Below are positions 62,311-64,000 of a DNA stretch of 64,000 nt, piece after piece; the first letter of the stretch is position 1; each line of letters begins with the position of its first letter. This DNA is from Spirosoma endophyticum (lineage in GTDB: Bacteria; Bacteroidota; Bacteroidia; Cytophagales; Spirosomataceae). The stretch covers positions 372,001 to 436,000 of the forward strand of contig NZ_FOLQ01000003.1 in assembly GCF_900112365.1 (NCBI RefSeq), read 5' to 3'. The translations under genes were made by a program, and so were the position numbers. The notes under the pieces were generated by a model. It was given only the letters and a program-made list of their open reading frames with translations, made no database searches and was not told the origin of the DNA.

Positions 62311-63798
62311 TTACTGATTTCCGCGTTCTGCGAAAGCTTCCCGCAATACCGCCCGGTCGTCGAAATCGTATTTGACTCCTTTAATTTCCTGATACGTTTC
62401 GTGACCTTTTCCCGCAATAAGAATAATATCGTGCGGACGAGCGAAAGCAACCGCTTGTCGAATAGCTTCGTGGCGGTCCTCGATCGTTGTTGTTTTTTTG
62501 ACGTCAACGGGCGAAACGCCGGCCTGCATTTGCGCCAGAATCTCCATCGGGTCTTCGTTTCGAGGATTGTCTGAGGTCAGGATGACGCGGTTACTAAAGC
62601 GGCAGGCAATGTCGGCCATGACAGGACGCTTGGCCGCATCACGGTTTCCTCCGCAACCCACCACCGTAATAATCTGCGGCAGATAATCCTGCTCGTCAGT
62701 CTGCCGTATCCCGTTTATTGTTTCCAGTACGTTCTGAAGCGCATCGGGCGTATGGGCGTAATCGACAATTCCCACAATCTTATCGTCTGAAACGACCTGC
62801 TCGAAGCGGCCGGGTGGGGGCGTAAGACCAGATAGTAAGGTTAATACGTCGGCTGAGTCTTCGCCGAGTAATACGGCGGCTCCATATACACTCAGGATAT
62901 TGTAAGCGTTGAAGCGACCGATCAGTTTGAACCAAACCTCATGATCGTTCACAAACATATTTAACCCAAACAGGCTGTCGGCAATGATTTTCCCCTTGAA
63001 GGTTGCCAGCGTTTGCAGCGAGTACGTCTCCTTGCGGGCAGCCGTGTTCTGAAGCATCACCAATCCCCGTTTATCATCTACGTTTGTTAGGGCAAAGGCC
63101 GATGATGGCAATTGATCAAAAAATCCTTTTTTTGCCCGTATATATTTATCGAACGTACCGTGGAAATCGAGGTGGTCGTGGGTGATATTCGTGAAAATTC
63201 CGCCCGCAAATGTTAAGCCTGCAATACGTTCCTGCACCACCGCGTGCGAACTCACTTCCATGAATACGTGCGTGCAACCATGTGCCCGCATTTTCGTGAG
63301 CAATTGATTGGTAGTAATAACGTCGGGCGTGGTGTGCGTAGCGGGAATGACTTCGTCGTCAATCTGATTCTGAACCGTCGACAGAAGTCCGCAGCGATAA
63401 CCCAACGCCCGAAATAGCCAGAAAAGTAATGTAGCAACCGATGTTTTACCGTTCGTACCCGTTACCCCAATGAGCTTGAGTTTCTGTGAAGGCTGACCGT
63501 AAAAATTAGCCGCGGCTAACCCCATCGATCGGGCCGAATCCTGCACCCGAATGTAAGCGACTGTATTTGTAGACTGACCAGGATCATCGGGAAATTCTTC
63601 GCATAAAATGGCCGATGCACCCTTTTGCACCGCCGTTTCGATGAATGAATGGCCGTCGGAAATGGTCCCGCGAATGGCTATGAACAAACTGCCGGGACCA
63701 ACTTTTCGTGAATCCATCGTCAGGTTCGTTACGTCGGTCTCCATGCTGCCAGACGTAGCCAGCAGGGGAATTTTATAGAAGAGGTCTTTGAGTTGCAT
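62311..63798 (-). CDS. murE: UDP-N-acetylmuramoyl-tripeptide synthetase MurE (meso-diaminopimelate type)
   Basis: A 495-aa Mur ligase. It has ATP loop GVTGTNGKTSVATLLFWL, the carbamate-lysine region EVSSHAVVQERIAGL, DHLDFHGTFDKYIRAK, DYAHTPDALQNVLETI and TSDNPRNEDPMEIL. The DNPR motif indicates meso-diaminopimelate rather than lysine as the third residue, as expected for a Gram-negative wall. It is the most upstream dcw gene complete in this window. Confidence 0.97.
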   Translation of the reverse strand: MQLKDLFYKIPLLATSGSMETDVTNLTMDSRKVGPGSLFIAIRGTISDGHSFIETAVQKGASAILCEEFPDDPGQSTNTVAYIRVQDSARSMGLAAANFYGQPSQKLKLIGVTGTNGKTSVATLLFWLFRALGYRCGLLSTVQNQIDDEVIPATHTTPDVITTNQLLTKMRAHGCTHVFMEVSSHAVVQERIAGLTFAGGIFTNITHDHLDFHGTFDKYIRAKKGFFDQLPSSAFALTNVDDKRGLVMLQNTAARKETYSLQTLATFKGKIIADSLFGLNMFVNDHEVWFKLIGRFNAYNILSVYGAAVLLGEDSADVLTLLSGLTPPPGRFEQVVSDDKIVGIVDYAHTPDALQNVLETINGIRQTDEQDYLPQIITVVGCGGNRDAAKRPVMADIACRFSNRVILTSDNPRNEDPMEILAQMQAGVSPVDVKKTTTIEDRHEAIRQAVAFARPHDIILIAGKGHETYQEIKGVKYDFDDRAVLREAFAERGNQ

Positions 63799-64000
63799 TC
63801 GTTTTTAACAAACGGCCAGTTCGTCTGTAGCCCGCAAAAAAACAGATTGAGCGCGGGATTGCCTAATTTTTTATAAGACCTACTTCCATCATACCTTTCC
63901 TCCGATCAGATTCATTAGGTTAATGTCGTTCGTCGACCGAAAATCAAACATGTTATTTTAGGTATTACCCTAACGTTAGTGTTATCCGCTTTCCCGTTGT
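63799..64000. other. Sequence upstream of murE, no complete gene seen
   Basis: About 200 nt without a supported gene. On the - strand an open frame of at least 27 codons enters from the window edge and stops at a TAA at 63915-63917. It could be the end of the preceding gene, which in most dcw clusters is ftsI. The residues are not recognisable enough to claim that. Confidence 0.3.

Overview
The window looks like a chromosomal segment of a Gram-negative member of the Bacteroidota, most likely a Cytophagales/Spirosoma-type bacterium. The evidence is a SusC/SusD pair driven by a FecI-type sigma factor and FecR, families largely confined to Bacteroidota (DUF4296, DUF3078), promoter-like TAnnTTTG boxes instead of a sigma70 -10 box, and a MurE with the DNPR motif for meso-diaminopimelate. 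The genus is an inference from gene style, not a database result.

Region 1 (1-22.5 kb, all + strand) is a catabolic island. It holds a Tat-exported gluconate/glucose-dehydrogenase-like pair (small subunit plus GMC flavoprotein), a secreted glycoside-hydrolase-like protein, an ECF sigma/FecR/SusC(STN)/SusD signalling and uptake unit, and two exported GHL6-type glycosidase-like paralogues. Between and after these lie an LctP permease, a xylose-isomerase-type TIM barrel enzyme, a hydroxypyruvate-reductase-like dehydrogenase, a glycerate kinase and a class V aminotransferase with a Tat-like leader. Together they suggest capture of a sugar or sugar-acid substrate, release or oxidation in the periplasm, uptake of a small hydroxy acid and funnelling through D-glycerate into glycolysis. 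The substrate is unknown.

Region 2 (22.5-31.2 kb, + strand) has an AT-rich lipoprotein gene, a Tat-exported HisC-like aminotransferase, a flavin amine oxidase, a secreted stand-alone Hint (Hedgehog/intein-like) protein, then a beta-oxidation pair (thiolase and FadJ-type multifunctional enzyme) behind a promoter containing a palindrome.

Region 3 (31.2-45.9 kb, mixed strands) has a ribose-type ABC transporter, an AraC regulator divergent from an NTF2-like protein, RNase HII, a Bat-like DUF58/VWA group, DUF4296 plus protoporphyrinogen oxidase, a polyprenol-phosphate mannosyltransferase, ffh, and a DNA alkylation repair gene interrupted by an in-frame TGA.

Region 4 (45.9-63.8 kb, all - strand) is the division and cell-wall cluster. 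Transcription runs from high to low coordinates: murE, mraY, then an insertion, then murD, ftsW, murG, murC, ftsQ, ftsA, ftsZ. The insertion between mraY and murD carries rplM-rpsI, rpsB, tsf and a sigma factor/small protein/mechanosensitive channel/DUF3078/MscL group. No rRNA, tRNA, CRISPR array, insertion sequence or phage gene was seen. Many intergenic spacers hold imperfect palindromes, several built from short repeated words.
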